64,000 bases of DNA, taken from assembly GCF_003116035.1 (NCBI RefSeq), contig NZ_LGQW01000015.1, positions 5,368,070-5,432,069 of the forward strand, written 5' to 3'. Source of the DNA: Azospirillum sp. TSH64 (lineage in GTDB: Bacteria > Pseudomonadota > Alphaproteobacteria > Azospirillales > Azospirillaceae). Position 1 is the first letter of the stretch; every line of letters begins with the position of its first letter. The notes under the pieces are model-generated. The model searched no databases. It was not told the DNA's origin and was given only the letters and a program-made list of their open reading frames with translations. Shown here in pieces: positions 1 to 8,596 of this stretch. Made by a program: the position numbers and the translations under genes.

Positions 1-557
1 CGGAAGGGCCCCAACCCCTCGCCGCCATAGCAGGCATTGGCGGCCTGCCGCACGGCGATGCGGCTGAGGTCCGTGCCGAGAACCTCGACGGTCCAGTCGG
101 TTTCCAGCCCCTGACCGGTGCGGCGGGCGTGCCCGGCGTCGGCCAGGGCCTCCAGCGTCACGATGGCGAGACCGTAGGCCTCCTCCCCGGTGGCGCAACC
201 GGCGCTCCACAGCCGCAGGGTCCGGGCCGCGGCGCGTTCGGCGATCAGGCGCGGCAGCAGATGGCCGCGCAGATAGGCGTGATGCGGCAGGTCGCGGAAA
301 AAATAGGTTTCGTGGATCGTCAGATTCTCGATCAGGCTCAACCAGTCCGGGCTGTCGGCCGGCGCCCTTTCGATCTGCGCCACCCAGTCCTCCAGCACCG
401 CCAGCGGCATCGCCGCCAGGATGCGCACCAGCTTGCGCTCCAGCGGGCGGTCGTGGCGAATCCCCGCCTTGCGTCGGACATCCTCCAGCAGCCGCCGCAC
501 CAGATCGTGCAGCGGTCCATCCGACCCGGACGCAGGAGGAGCGGCGCCGCCGGTCAC
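1..557 (-). CDS. cheR: Chemotaxis protein methyltransferase CheR (3' end cut by window)
   Basis: The first ~185 residues of a CheR-type enzyme, which uses S-adenosylmethionine to methylate glutamates on chemoreceptors in the cytoplasm. Visible are an N-terminal helical region (LVRRLLEDVRRKAGI), the conserved stretch IENLTIHETYFFRD, then LRLWSAGCATGEEAY, the SAM-binding glycine-rich motif of the family. The GTG start at 555-557 overlaps the stop of the upstream chemoreceptor by four bases (GTGA), so the two are translationally coupled. The C-terminal part, including the rest of the Rossmann domain, lies outside the window. Identity is firm; the GTG start is inferred from the overlap and from the reading frame. 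Confidence 0.87.
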   Translation of the reverse strand, partial: MTGGAAPPASGSDGPLHDLVRRLLEDVRRKAGIRHDRPLERKLVRILAAMPLAVLEDWVAQIERAPADSPDWLSLIENLTIHETYFFRDLPHHAYLRGHLLPRLIAERAAARTLRLWSAGCATGEEAYGLAIVTLEALADAGHARRTGQGLETDWTVEVLGTDLSRIAVRQAANACYGGEGLGPF

Positions 558-1795
558 GACGCCCGGAAGCGTTCGGCCAGCCGCCGCGTGTCGTCGGCCA
601 GCCGGGACAGATGGACCATGGTCGCGGTGATCTCCTCCGACGCGGCAGCGTTCTTGGAGGCGACGGTGCGGATGTTGCCGACGTTCGATTCGATCTCGAC
701 GATATGGTCCTGCTGGTGGGCCATGGCCGCGGCGACCGACTGGACCATGCGGTCGATCTGTGTGACCCGTTCGGCGATGCCGTCCATCATCTGCACCACT
801 TCCGCCGTGGCAGCCATCCCCTCCTCCGCCATCGCGGCGGCGGCCTCGACGATCTCGGCGATCTGGCGGGCGCTCTCGACGGCGTTGTCGGCGAGCTTGC
901 CGACCTCCTCGGCGACCACCTCGAAGCCCTTGCCCTGCTCGCCGGCGCGGGCGGCCTCGATGGAGGCGTTGACCGACAGGATGTTGGTCTTCACCGCGAT
1001 CTGGGTGATCGCCTCGGTGATGCGGCCGATGCGCCGGCTGTTGTCTCCGATGGTCTGGGAAACACGGACCAGCCGCGCCATCTCCGCCTTGCCGCGGTCG
1101 GCGAATCCGGCGGTGACCCGCACCATGTCGGAGGCGGCGCGGGTGCTGTCGGTGACGTCGGCGATGGCCCGGACGGAGCGGCCGACCGCGTTCACCACCC
1201 GGTCGAGATCCTCGGTCTGGATGGCGGCACCGTCGGCGACCTGCGACACCGCGGTGCTGGCTTGCCCGGCGGCGACGGCGACCTGGGCCGCCTGCTGACG
1301 GATGTTCCGGAAGGAGGCACGAGCATCCTCCACCAGCGCCGCCATCTCGCCATAGCGGCCGGGGAGAGGCGTTGCGGCCGGTGCGTCGCCGTCGGCCTCA
1401 TGCGTCAGGCGGCGGAGGGTCGCATGGAGGCCGTCCTGGGTCCGCACGACACGGGCGAGCGCCGCGGCAATGCCTCCGGCCTCGTCGCCGCGGACGGACA
1501 ACGCGGATGCATCGTTCCGCATCCCAAGAGCCGGCATCCCGGGGTCCGGCGTTCCGGCGGCGAGGCGGTCCGCGGCCGCCTCCAGCCGCGTCATCGCGTC
1601 CGACAGATCGAACGCCAGGACACAGCCGATCAGCAGCGCCAGGGCGAGCGTACCGCCTGTGGCGAGCCAGACGGTCTGCGGCGCGGCATCCGGAACCGCC
1701 TGGGGAAGCAGAAGGGGAACGAGCGCTGCTGCCGCGGGCAGAAGAACGGCGAGTCCGAAGCGGGGAAGGATCCGCAAGCTGGCCGGAAGGGACAT
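554..1795 (-). CDS. Methyl-accepting chemotaxis protein without periplasmic sensor domain
   Basis: 413-residue chemoreceptor. Two hydrophobic segments (about residues 13-31 and 42-62) are separated by only about ten residues, so there is no periplasmic ligand domain. A HAMP-like linker follows, and the C-terminal half is the MCP signalling coiled coil with the hairpin-tip sequence NASIEAARAGEQGKGFEVVA. It should sense an internal or membrane-derived cue and control CheA. It has no C-terminal CheR-binding pentapeptide (it ends RFRAS). It is translationally coupled to the downstream cheR by a GTGA overlap and diverges from a second MCP starting at 2011. Its signalling core is almost identical at DNA level to that neighbour (see findings). 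Confidence 0.9.
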   Translation of the reverse strand: MSLPASLRILPRFGLAVLLPAAAALVPLLLPQAVPDAAPQTVWLATGGTLALALLIGCVLAFDLSDAMTRLEAAADRLAAGTPDPGMPALGMRNDASALSVRGDEAGGIAAALARVVRTQDGLHATLRRLTHEADGDAPAATPLPGRYGEMAALVEDARASFRNIRQQAAQVAVAAGQASTAVSQVADGAAIQTEDLDRVVNAVGRSVRAIADVTDSTRAASDMVRVTAGFADRGKAEMARLVRVSQTIGDNSRRIGRITEAITQIAVKTNILSVNASIEAARAGEQGKGFEVVAEEVGKLADNAVESARQIAEIVEAAAAMAEEGMAATAEVVQMMDGIAERVTQIDRMVQSVAAAMAHQQDHIVEIESNVGNIRTVASKNAAASEEITATMVHLSRLADDTRRLAERFRAS

Positions 1796-2010
1796 CGCAG
1801 TACAGGCTCCTTACGAACGACCAGCGGCATCCCGCGACATCTCGCGGAGACCGCACGCCACCCTTATGACTTGCCGGATGCACCCCAACCGAAGCAAGGT
1901 GAATCCGGCAGATGGACCGGGATGCCGCAGGTCACGCGGGGCTTCCGCCGTCCGCCCATCGCTCAACCCGGCGCCGCCCAAGGGGCGGCCTTGATCGGAC
2001 CCCCACCGGC

Positions 2011-4014
2011 ATGTCCATCGCCACCCGCATCGCCCTGGGCTTCGCCGCCGTCCTGCTGCTGACGCTCGCCGTCGCCGTCGTCGGCTGGAGCGGGCTGAAC
2101 ACCTACGCCTCGCGGGTGGAGATCGCCGCCCAGACCGCCCGTCTGGACACCCTGCTGTACAGCGCCCGGCAGGAGGAATCGCGCTACCTGCTGGACGTCG
2201 ACCCTTCGGCCAGCCGGCGGGTACGGCAACTGACGGACCAGTTGAGGACGGAGGCCGAGGCTCTGCTGGCCCTGCCCGATCACGCGGTCCCCCCGGAAGC
2301 GTTGCGCGAGGCGTTGGAAAAGCTGGCGGCCTACCGCAAATCCTTCGACGAGGTGGTCGGGCTGGAGGTCGACCGCTTCGCCAGCCTGGCAAAGCTGCGC
2401 AAGCAGACCGCCGCCCTGCTGGTGATCGCCCAGACGCTGACGCACGAGCAATCGGCACGCTATGCCGACGCGCTGGCGCGGGTGAAAGCGGACCCCGGCG
2501 ACCGTGCGGCGGTGACGGCGCTGGAATCCTCGGCGCTGCTGGTCGCCATCGCCGGGCGGCTGATCCAGGACACCCGTGGCGCTCTGCTGGATGTGCAACA
2601 ATTCCTGATCGACCATGGCGGTTCAGGCCGCAACTCCCTCAGCGCCAGCATCGACCGGCTGCTGGCGGTCGTCGGCGATGTCCGCAAGGCGGCCAACGAC
2701 GGGGAAGCGCTGCGCGAGTCCGAGAAGCTGACCGCCGCCATCATGGGGGTGGAGACGGAGTTCCTGCTGGTGGCCGACATCGTCGTACGGCGCAACGCCG
2801 CGCGGGACGCCATGCGCGACGCCGCCAGGATCGTCAACGATCAGGTGACGCAGCTGGTGGCGGCCCAGACGGCCGAGCGCGAGGCCGGGCGGTCGCGTGC
2901 AGTCATGCTGTTGTGGAGCGGCGCGCTCGGCGCGCTGGCCGCCGGCACGATCCTGTCCATCCTGATCGCCCGCAGCCTGACCGGCCCCATCGCCGCCACC
3001 ACCGCGGCGGTCCAGCGCCTGTCGGACGGCGATCTGACGGTGGCGGTGCCGAACACCGGCCGGCAGGACGAGCTGGGATCCATCGGCCGTGCCGTCGCCA
3101 CCGTCATCCGGGTGCTGCACGGACTGCATGGCGAGATGCACAGGCTGTCCGGCAAGCCGGTGGGATCGGCCGAGACGGTCGGGGCGAAGCAGACCCCGGA
3201 CTTTCATGGGGCGTATGGCGAGATGGTGGCCCTGCTGCAGGAAACCGGCACGGCCTTCCGCACCATTGGCGAGCAGGCGACCCAGGTCGCCGTCGCCGCC
3301 GGGCAGGCCAGCACCGCCATCGCCCATGTGTCGGACGGCGCCTCGGAACAGACCGACGATCTGGATCAGGTGGCGACCGCGGTCGGACAATCGGCCCGCG
3401 CCATCGCCCATGTCACCGACAGCACACGCGATGCGTCCGACATGGTGAAGGATGCCGCCGACTTCGCCGACGGTGGACGGCAGGACATGGCGCGGCTGCT
3501 GCGCGTCTCGCAGACCATCGCCGACAACAGCCGCCGCATCGGCCGCATCACCGAGGCGATCACCCAGATCGCAGTGAAGACCAACATCCTGTCGGTCAAC
3601 GCCTCCATCGAGGCCGCCCGCGCCGGTGAGCAGGGCAAGGGCTTCGAGGTGGTCGCCGAAGAGGTCGGCAAGCTCGCCGACAACGCCGTCGAGAGCGCCC
3701 GCCAGATTGCCGAGATCGTCGAGGCCGCCGCCGCACTGGCCGAAGAGGGCAAAGCCGTCACCGAACAGGCTCGGCGCCGGATGGACGGTCTGGCCGAACG
3801 GGTCGACCGCATCGACGGCGCCTTTCAGTCGGTTGCGGTCGCCATGGAAGAACAGCAGGCCTCCGTCCGCGAGATCGAGCGGTCGGTTGAGAGCGTGCGC
3901 ACCGTCGCCTCCAAGAATGCCGCCGCGTCGGAGGAGATCGCCGCGACGATGGTGCATCTCTCCCGCCTCGCCGATGAAACACGACGTCAGGTGTCGCGCT
4001 TTCAGGCCGGCTGA
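2011..4014 (+). CDS. Methyl-accepting chemotaxis protein with large periplasmic helical sensor
   Basis: 667-residue transmembrane chemoreceptor. TM1 is at residues ~8-28 (IALGFAAVLLLTLAVAVVG). A ~260-residue, mostly helical periplasmic domain follows, then TM2 near 280-300 (LWSGALGALAAGTILSILIA), HAMP (ARSLTGPIAATTAAVQRLSD) and the MCP signalling domain with the NASIEAARAGEQGKGFEVVA tip. The size and the RQEESRYLLD segment after TM1 suggest a helical bimodular (HBM)-type sensor, but this is inference. The ATG at 2011 is chosen because the encoded protein then begins directly with a signal-anchor; upstream in-frame codons add only a basic, proline-rich, non-family tail. No CheR pentapeptide at the C terminus. 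Confidence 0.9.
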   Translation: MSIATRIALGFAAVLLLTLAVAVVGWSGLNTYASRVEIAAQTARLDTLLYSARQEESRYLLDVDPSASRRVRQLTDQLRTEAEALLALPDHAVPPEALREALEKLAAYRKSFDEVVGLEVDRFASLAKLRKQTAALLVIAQTLTHEQSARYADALARVKADPGDRAAVTALESSALLVAIAGRLIQDTRGALLDVQQFLIDHGGSGRNSLSASIDRLLAVVGDVRKAANDGEALRESEKLTAAIMGVETEFLLVADIVVRRNAARDAMRDAARIVNDQVTQLVAAQTAEREAGRSRAVMLLWSGALGALAAGTILSILIARSLTGPIAATTAAVQRLSDGDLTVAVPNTGRQDELGSIGRAVATVIRVLHGLHGEMHRLSGKPVGSAETVGAKQTPDFHGAYGEMVALLQETGTAFRTIGEQATQVAVAAGQASTAIAHVSDGASEQTDDLDQVATAVGQSARAIAHVTDSTRDASDMVKDAADFADGGRQDMARLLRVSQTIADNSRRIGRITEAITQIAVKTNILSVNASIEAARAGEQGKGFEVVAEEVGKLADNAVESARQIAEIVEAAAALAEEGKAVTEQARRRMDGLAERVDRIDGAFQSVAVAMEEQQASVREIERSVESVRTVASKNAAASEEIAATMVHLSRLADETRRQVSRFQAG

Positions 4015-4123
4015 AGCTTGGCCTTTGCCGAAATTCTGAACAGGGAGTGAGACTGGAAAGCGTTTCCGACGCCGCATGCTTCTGCCCAGGCCCGCCGGTC
4101 GCAGTCTCTGAAGTGGTAATTCT

Positions 4124-4141
4124 TAATCCCAGCCGGGATTA
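4124..4141. repeat. Short perfect inverted repeat in intergenic DNA
   Basis: TAATCCC - 4-base loop - GGGATTA lies between the chemoreceptor stop and the small gene at 4259. No T-run follows on either strand, so it could be an operator or an RNA hairpin rather than a classical terminator. The surrounding 100 bases are noticeably AT-richer than the genes. Confidence 0.4.
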
Positions 4142-4258
4142 CATGGCATTTAAAGTTCTTTTAACCCTATTCCATGCCTAATCGGTTTACGGGAACGCTC
4201 GATCCCGAGAAGACGCTCTACCGAACATTAGACCCACACGACACCAAGGGAGTTCCCC

Positions 4259-4498
4259 ATGCCCGCACAGAAGGTCGCCGATGAAGTCCGCCTGGCCAGC
4301 CGCATCCACGCGCGCCTGCTGGACGCCTTCATCGATTTGACGGAGCGGGAACTGGCCGGGCTGGCTCCGGGCTTCGCCGAGGAAAGCCTTGCGGAAGCGC
4401 TGGAGGCCCTGCGCGCCGCCCGCAAGTCTTACGGCACGACCGCCGGGGTGATGGTCATTTCCAACCTGCAATTGCCGCAGGCTTCGAACGCCGCCTGA
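4259..4498 (+). CDS. Small helical protein of unknown function (79 aa)
   Basis: A short, charged, probably all-helical protein: MPAQKVADEVRLASRIHARL leads into a heptad-like stretch rich in Glu, Ala and Leu, and the C-terminal 20 residues are hydrophobic/neutral. No signal peptide, cysteines or known motif is seen. A good ribosome-binding site (AAGGGAG, seven bases before ATG) supports translation. It stands alone between the chemoreceptor and a convergent DUF2934 gene. I do not recognise the family. Confidence 0.6.
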   Translation: MPAQKVADEVRLASRIHARLLDAFIDLTERELAGLAPGFAEESLAEALEALRAARKSYGTTAGVMVISNLQLPQASNAA

Positions 4499-4537
4499 CC
4501 CCGGAAGCCATCCTGCGACCGGTCAGGCCGCGACAGA

Positions 4538-4828
4538 TCAGGCGGTGACCGCCTTGCGGGTCCGCGGCTTGCGCGTCTTCGGGGGCTCGGCAGGCACGGC
4601 TTCCGCTTCAGCGGGCTTCACCACACCGCGCGGCTTGGCGTTGGTGGTCTTGCGCGGAGCCTTCACCACGGCAACGACCGGCGCGTGATCGGGAACGGCA
4701 ACCGCTTCGGCCAGGACCGCGCGTTCTGCCTGGACCCAATGGTCGGCATCGCGGCCATGGGGACAGCCCTCTTCCAGCCAGATCGCATAGGCGCGATCAC
4801 GGATGCGCTTTTCGACATCCACACTCAT
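4538..4828 (-). CDS. DUF2934 domain protein
   Basis: 96-residue protein. Residues ~6-36 carry the DUF2934 signature (IRDRAYAIWLEEGCPHG followed by DxDHWxQAE). The rest is a low-complexity basic, Pro/Ala/Lys-rich tail ending KTRKPRTRKAVTA, resembling nucleic-acid-binding tails. Function is unknown for the family. The ATG at 4828 has GGGAG upstream and puts the domain at the N terminus; an upstream in-frame ATG at 4903 would add 25 unlikely residues. It is convergent with the 4259 gene and 39 bases short of the mltG stop flank at 4943. Confidence 0.75.
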   Translation of the reverse strand: MSVDVEKRIRDRAYAIWLEEGCPHGRDADHWVQAERAVLAEAVAVPDHAPVVAVVKAPRKTTNAKPRGVVKPAEAEAVPAEPPKTRKPRTRKAVTA

Positions 4829-4942
4829 TACATCTCCCCGGGGAATGGTGGTCAGTTTTGCTGCAATGCAAAGACTGCCGAATTCCTCGAATGCGCGCAA
4901 CAAGGCGAAACGTTATCGGCCCTCCGCCCGATCAATCGGCCG

Positions 4943-5950
4943 TCACTCCGATGACGTTTCGCCGTGCTCGGGCTGGCGGCTCTGCTGGACCTCGCGCCAT
5001 TTGGTGACGTTGCGGTTGTGGTCGGCCAGCGACTTGGCGAAGACGTGGCCGCCGGTGCCGTCGGCGACAAAATACAGGAACTCGTGCCGTTCGGGCTTCA
5101 TCACCGCCTGGATCGAGGCCTTGCCCGGATTGGCGATGGGCCCCGGCGGCAGGCCGGTGGTGACATAGGTGTTGTAGGGCGACTCGAACTTCCAGTCATT
5201 GCGGGTCAGTGCCCGTCCCAGCTCGCCGCTGCCATCGGTCAGCGCGTAGATCACCGTCGGATCGGACTGCAGCTTCATGCCGGCTTCCAGCCGGTTGACG
5301 AAAACCCCCGCCACTCGTGGCCGCTCCGCCGCGATGCCGGTCTCCTTCTCGACGATGGAGGCAAGAGCCAACGCCTGCTGCGGCGTGTCGAACGGCAAAT
5401 TCTGATCGCGGTTCTTCCAGGCCTCCGCTAGCGCCTGGGTCATTGCCGTCTGCATCCGCTCGATCAGAGCGGCGCGGCTGTCGCCATAGGCGAAGTGGTA
5501 GGTCTCCGGCAGAAGGGAGCCTTCCTTCGGCGGCTTGGGCAAATCGCCGGTCAGTCCGGTTTCCCGTGCGAGCAGTGCGACCACCTGGGCGGAGGTCAGC
5601 CCCTCCGGCACGGTGAAGCGACGCACGACGGTGCGGCCCTGGCGCATCTGCTCCAGGACGCCTTCGATGCTGATTCCCGCGGGGAACTGGTATTCGCCGG
5701 CCTTCAGTTCACGGAAGGTGCCGGACAGCTTGGCCGCGGCGGCGAACACCAGCGGCGAGCCGATCACGCCGGAGTCGCCGAGCGTGATGGCGATGGCCTC
5801 CAACCCGCTGCCGCGCGGGATGACGACCGTTTCAGATTGCTCCAACGGCCCGGGGGATGAATAGCGCTGGTAGCCCCAAACACCGATTCCGCCCGCCGCA
5901 CCGACAGCGAGGACCAGCGTCCCCGCAAAAATCCGGAGACCCCAGCCCAT
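4943..5950 (-). CDS. mltG: Endolytic murein transglycosylase MltG
   Basis: 335-residue inner-membrane lytic transglycosylase that cuts nascent glycan strands and helps set peptidoglycan chain length. One N-terminal membrane anchor (residues ~6-28), a LysM-like region, then the YceG catalytic domain with the conserved LASIVEKETG motif carrying the catalytic Glu, followed by AGVFVNRLEAGMKLQSDPTV and the family motif PYNTYVTTGLPPGPIANPG. Length is normal. It is last in the minus-strand fabD-fabG-acpP-fabF-mltG series, 49 bases after fabF, as in many Alphaproteobacteria, linking lipid and wall synthesis. Confidence 0.95.
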   Translation of the reverse strand: MGWGLRIFAGTLVLAVGAAGGIGVWGYQRYSSPGPLEQSETVVIPRGSGLEAIAITLGDSGVIGSPLVFAAAAKLSGTFRELKAGEYQFPAGISIEGVLEQMRQGRTVVRRFTVPEGLTSAQVVALLARETGLTGDLPKPPKEGSLLPETYHFAYGDSRAALIERMQTAMTQALAEAWKNRDQNLPFDTPQQALALASIVEKETGIAAERPRVAGVFVNRLEAGMKLQSDPTVIYALTDGSGELGRALTRNDWKFESPYNTYVTTGLPPGPIANPGKASIQAVMKPERHEFLYFVADGTGGHVFAKSLADHNRNVTKWREVQQSRQPEHGETSSE

Positions 5951-5999
5951 CGCTCACCTCTTGAAGACTGCAGACCGCAACGCGGGTGCGGCGCTTCGT

Positions 6000-7262
6000 T
6001 TACGCAAATTCCTTGAACACCAGCGAGGCGTTGGTGCCGCCGAACCCGAAGGAGTTCGACAGCGCGGCGCGCACGCGGCGCTCCTGCGCCACCTTCGGCA
6101 CCAGATTGACGCCCAGGCAGCTCTCGGAGGGATTCTCCAGATTGAGCGTGGGCGGCACGATGCCGTGGTTGATCGCCTTGATCGAGTAGATCGCTTCGAC
6201 CGCACCGGCGGCCCCCAGCAGGTGGCCGATGGCCGACTTGGTGGAGGACATCGCCAGATTGTCCATGGCGTCGCCGAACAGGCGCTTCACCGCACCCAGC
6301 TCGATCTCGTCGCCGAGCGGCGTCGAAGTGCCGTGGGCGTTGACGTAATCCACATCGGACGGGTTCATCCCGGCCCGCTTCAACGCGGCCTTCATGGCGC
6401 GGAAACCGCCATTGCCGTCTTCCGCCGGAGCGGAGATGTGGTGCGCGTCGCCGGACATGCCGTAACCGACGACTTCGGCATAGATGGTGGCGCCGCGCTT
6501 CTTCGCGTGCTCCAGTTCCTCCAGCACGACGACACCGGCACCCTCGCCGATGACGAAGCCGTCGCGGTCCTTGTCATAAGGTCGCGACGCCTTTTCGGGC
6601 GTGTCGTTGAAGTTGGTGGACAGCGCGCGCATGGCGGCGAAGCCGCCGACGCCGAGACGGCTGACCGCCGCCTCCGTACCGCCGGCGACCATGATGTCGG
6701 CATCGTCCCACATGATCAGACGGGCAGCGTCGCCGATGGCGTGCGCGCCGGTCGAGCAGGCGGTGACGACCGCATGGTTGGGGCCCTTGAAGCCGTGCTG
6801 GATCGAGATATGGCCGGAGGCCAGATTGATCAGGCAGGCCGGGATGAAGAAGGGCGACAGGCGGCGCGGACCCTTTTCGTGCAGGGTGACGGCGCCGTCG
6901 GCGATGCCCGGAAGGCCGCCGATGCCCGAACCGACCATGACGCCGGTCCGCTCGCGCTCTTCATCGGTCTGGGGAACCCAACCCGAATCCTTGATTGCTT
7001 CCTGCGCCGCGGCGATGGCGAAGATGATGAAATCATCCATCTTCCGCTGGTCCTTCGGCGGAATGAAGGTGTCGGCGTTGAACTCGCCCTCACCGTTTCC
7101 GCGCGGGACCTGCCCGGCGACTTTGGAGGCCAGGTCCGAAGCGTCGAACCCCGTGATGCCGCGGATTCCCGACGTTGCGGAAATCAGCCGCTCCCAGTTC
7201 AGCGTGTGGCCGACGCCGAGCGGCGTGACCATACCGAGTCCGGTGACGACGACACGTCTCAT
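6000..7262 (-). CDS. fabF: Beta-ketoacyl-ACP synthase II
   Basis: 420-residue condensing enzyme extending acyl-ACP with malonyl-ACP in the cytoplasm. Thiolase-fold family hallmarks are present: the nucleophile in VVTACSTGAHAIGDA (Cys169), the first catalytic His in VNAHGTSTPLGD, and the second in STKSAIGHLLGAAGAVEA. Start MRRVVVTGLGMVTPLG is the canonical FabF N terminus. It follows acpP on the same strand at 127 bases and precedes mltG. Complete, with normal length. Confidence 0.97.
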   Translation of the reverse strand: MRRVVVTGLGMVTPLGVGHTLNWERLISATSGIRGITGFDASDLASKVAGQVPRGNGEGEFNADTFIPPKDQRKMDDFIIFAIAAAQEAIKDSGWVPQTDEERERTGVMVGSGIGGLPGIADGAVTLHEKGPRRLSPFFIPACLINLASGHISIQHGFKGPNHAVVTACSTGAHAIGDAARLIMWDDADIMVAGGTEAAVSRLGVGGFAAMRALSTNFNDTPEKASRPYDKDRDGFVIGEGAGVVVLEELEHAKKRGATIYAEVVGYGMSGDAHHISAPAEDGNGGFRAMKAALKRAGMNPSDVDYVNAHGTSTPLGDEIELGAVKRLFGDAMDNLAMSSTKSAIGHLLGAAGAVEAIYSIKAINHGIVPPTLNLENPSESCLGVNLVPKVAQERRVRAALSNSFGFGGTNASLVFKEFA

Positions 7263-7389
7263 GAGGCTGTTCCTTGACCTTTCCTCGAATAAACTGTCGA
7301 CGATCTGGTCGTCGACGGCCAGGCCCCGCGCTGCTGGTGTTGCAAATGCGGTTTGCCTGGCCCTCGGGGGCTCAATGCCCGCGGCCCGA

Positions 7390-7629
7390 TCAGGCGGCGG
7401 CGTTGGCCTTGATGAAGTCGATGGCGTCCTTCACCGACAGGATCTTCTCCGCGGCGTCGTCCGGGATCTCGACACCGAACTCTTCCTCGAAGGCCATGAC
7501 CAGCTCGACGGTGTCGAGGCTGTCAGCGCCCAGATCGTCGATGAAGGAGGCGTTCTCCACCACCTTCGACTCCTCGACACCCAGGTGGTCCACAACGATC
7601 TTCTTCACGCGCTCGGCGATGTCGCTCAT
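7390..7629 (-). CDS. acpP: Acyl carrier protein
   Basis: 79-residue acidic four-helix carrier. Ser37 in the invariant GADSLDTVEL motif is the 4'-phosphopantetheine attachment site. Begins MSDIAERVKKIVVDHLGV, the typical AcpP N terminus. It is located between fabG (188 bases upstream on this strand) and fabF. The two relatively long flanks suggest its own promoter and independent high expression, as is usual for acpP; I could not pick a convincing -35/-10 pair. Confidence 0.97.
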   Translation of the reverse strand: MSDIAERVKKIVVDHLGVEESKVVENASFIDDLGADSLDTVELVMAFEEEFGVEIPDDAAEKILSVKDAIDFIKANAAA

Positions 7630-7817
7630 CTTTTAAGACCTTCCAATCCTTGAAACCGCTCGGGATAATCCGGTCGGAGCAACACGCGAAGAACGTGCCG
7701 TCCTGCCGCGAAAAGCCCCGTCCGATAACACATTTCAGCAGCCTTGACCAGCACCCGCGAGGGACCCTGGTTGGCGCCGTTCTTCACACGTGGCGATGCC
7801 GCCCCGTCTGATCCTCA

Positions 7818-8555
7818 TCAGATCATAGCCATGCCGCCGTTGATATGCAGCGTCTGGCCGGTGACGTAGGCGGCCTCCTCGCTCGCGAGGTACACGACCC
7901 CGGCGGCGATCTCCTCCGACTGGCCCATGCGGCCGGCCGGGATAGACGGGAGCAGCTTCTGCTTCTGCTCGTCGTTCAGGGCGTCGGTCATGGCCGTGGC
8001 GATGAAGCCCGGCGCGACGCAATTGACGGTGATGCTGCGCGAGCCCAGTTCGGCCGCCAGCGATTTCGACATGCCGATCAGGCCGGCCTTGGAGGCGGCG
8101 TAGTTCGCCTGCCCCGCGTTGCCGGTGACGCCGACGATCGACGTGATGTTGATGATGCGGCCCCAGCGGCGCTTCATCATGCCGCGCATGGCGGCCCGCG
8201 ACAGGCGGAAGGCCGCCGTCAGGTTCACGTCGATCACCGACTGCCAGTCCTCGTCCTTCAGGCGCATGGCGATCTGGTCGCGGGTCAGGCCGGCATTGTT
8301 GACGAGGATGTCGACCTTGCCAAGCGCCGCCTCGGCGTCCTTGAACAGCTGCTCGGTTGCGGCGGCTTCCGACAGGTTGCCGGGCACGACGAAGGCGCGC
8401 TCGCCCAGTTCGGCGGCCAGGGCCTCCAGCGGGGCGACGCGGGTGCCGGACAGCGCGACGGCGGCGCCCTGGGCGTGCAGCGCGCGGGCGATCGACGCGC
8501 CGATGCCGCCGGACGCGCCGGTGACGAGGGCCGACTTGCCGGTCAGGTCAAACAT
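7818..8555 (-). CDS. fabG: 3-oxoacyl-ACP reductase FabG
   Basis: 245-residue classical short-chain dehydrogenase performing the NADPH-dependent first reduction of each fatty-acid cycle. The cofactor motif TGASGGIG is at residues 12-19, NNAG at 87-90, and the Ser139-Tyr152-Lys156 catalytic set lies in INITS and YAASK. The C terminus GQTLHINGGMAMI is typical. MFDLTGK is taken as the start because it is the family N terminus; an in-frame ATG four codons earlier (8567) is possible. Only ~40 bases after fabD, so clearly co-transcribed. Confidence 0.96.
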   Translation of the reverse strand: MFDLTGKSALVTGASGGIGASIARALHAQGAAVALSGTRVAPLEALAAELGERAFVVPGNLSEAAATEQLFKDAEAALGKVDILVNNAGLTRDQIAMRLKDEDWQSVIDVNLTAAFRLSRAAMRGMMKRRWGRIINITSIVGVTGNAGQANYAASKAGLIGMSKSLAAELGSRSITVNCVAPGFIATAMTDALNDEQKQKLLPSIPAGRMGQSEEIAAGVVYLASEEAAYVTGQTLHINGGMAMI

Positions 8556-8596
8556 GGATGGCCTCATGACGCTGATTTATCAGAGTGCTGATACAA

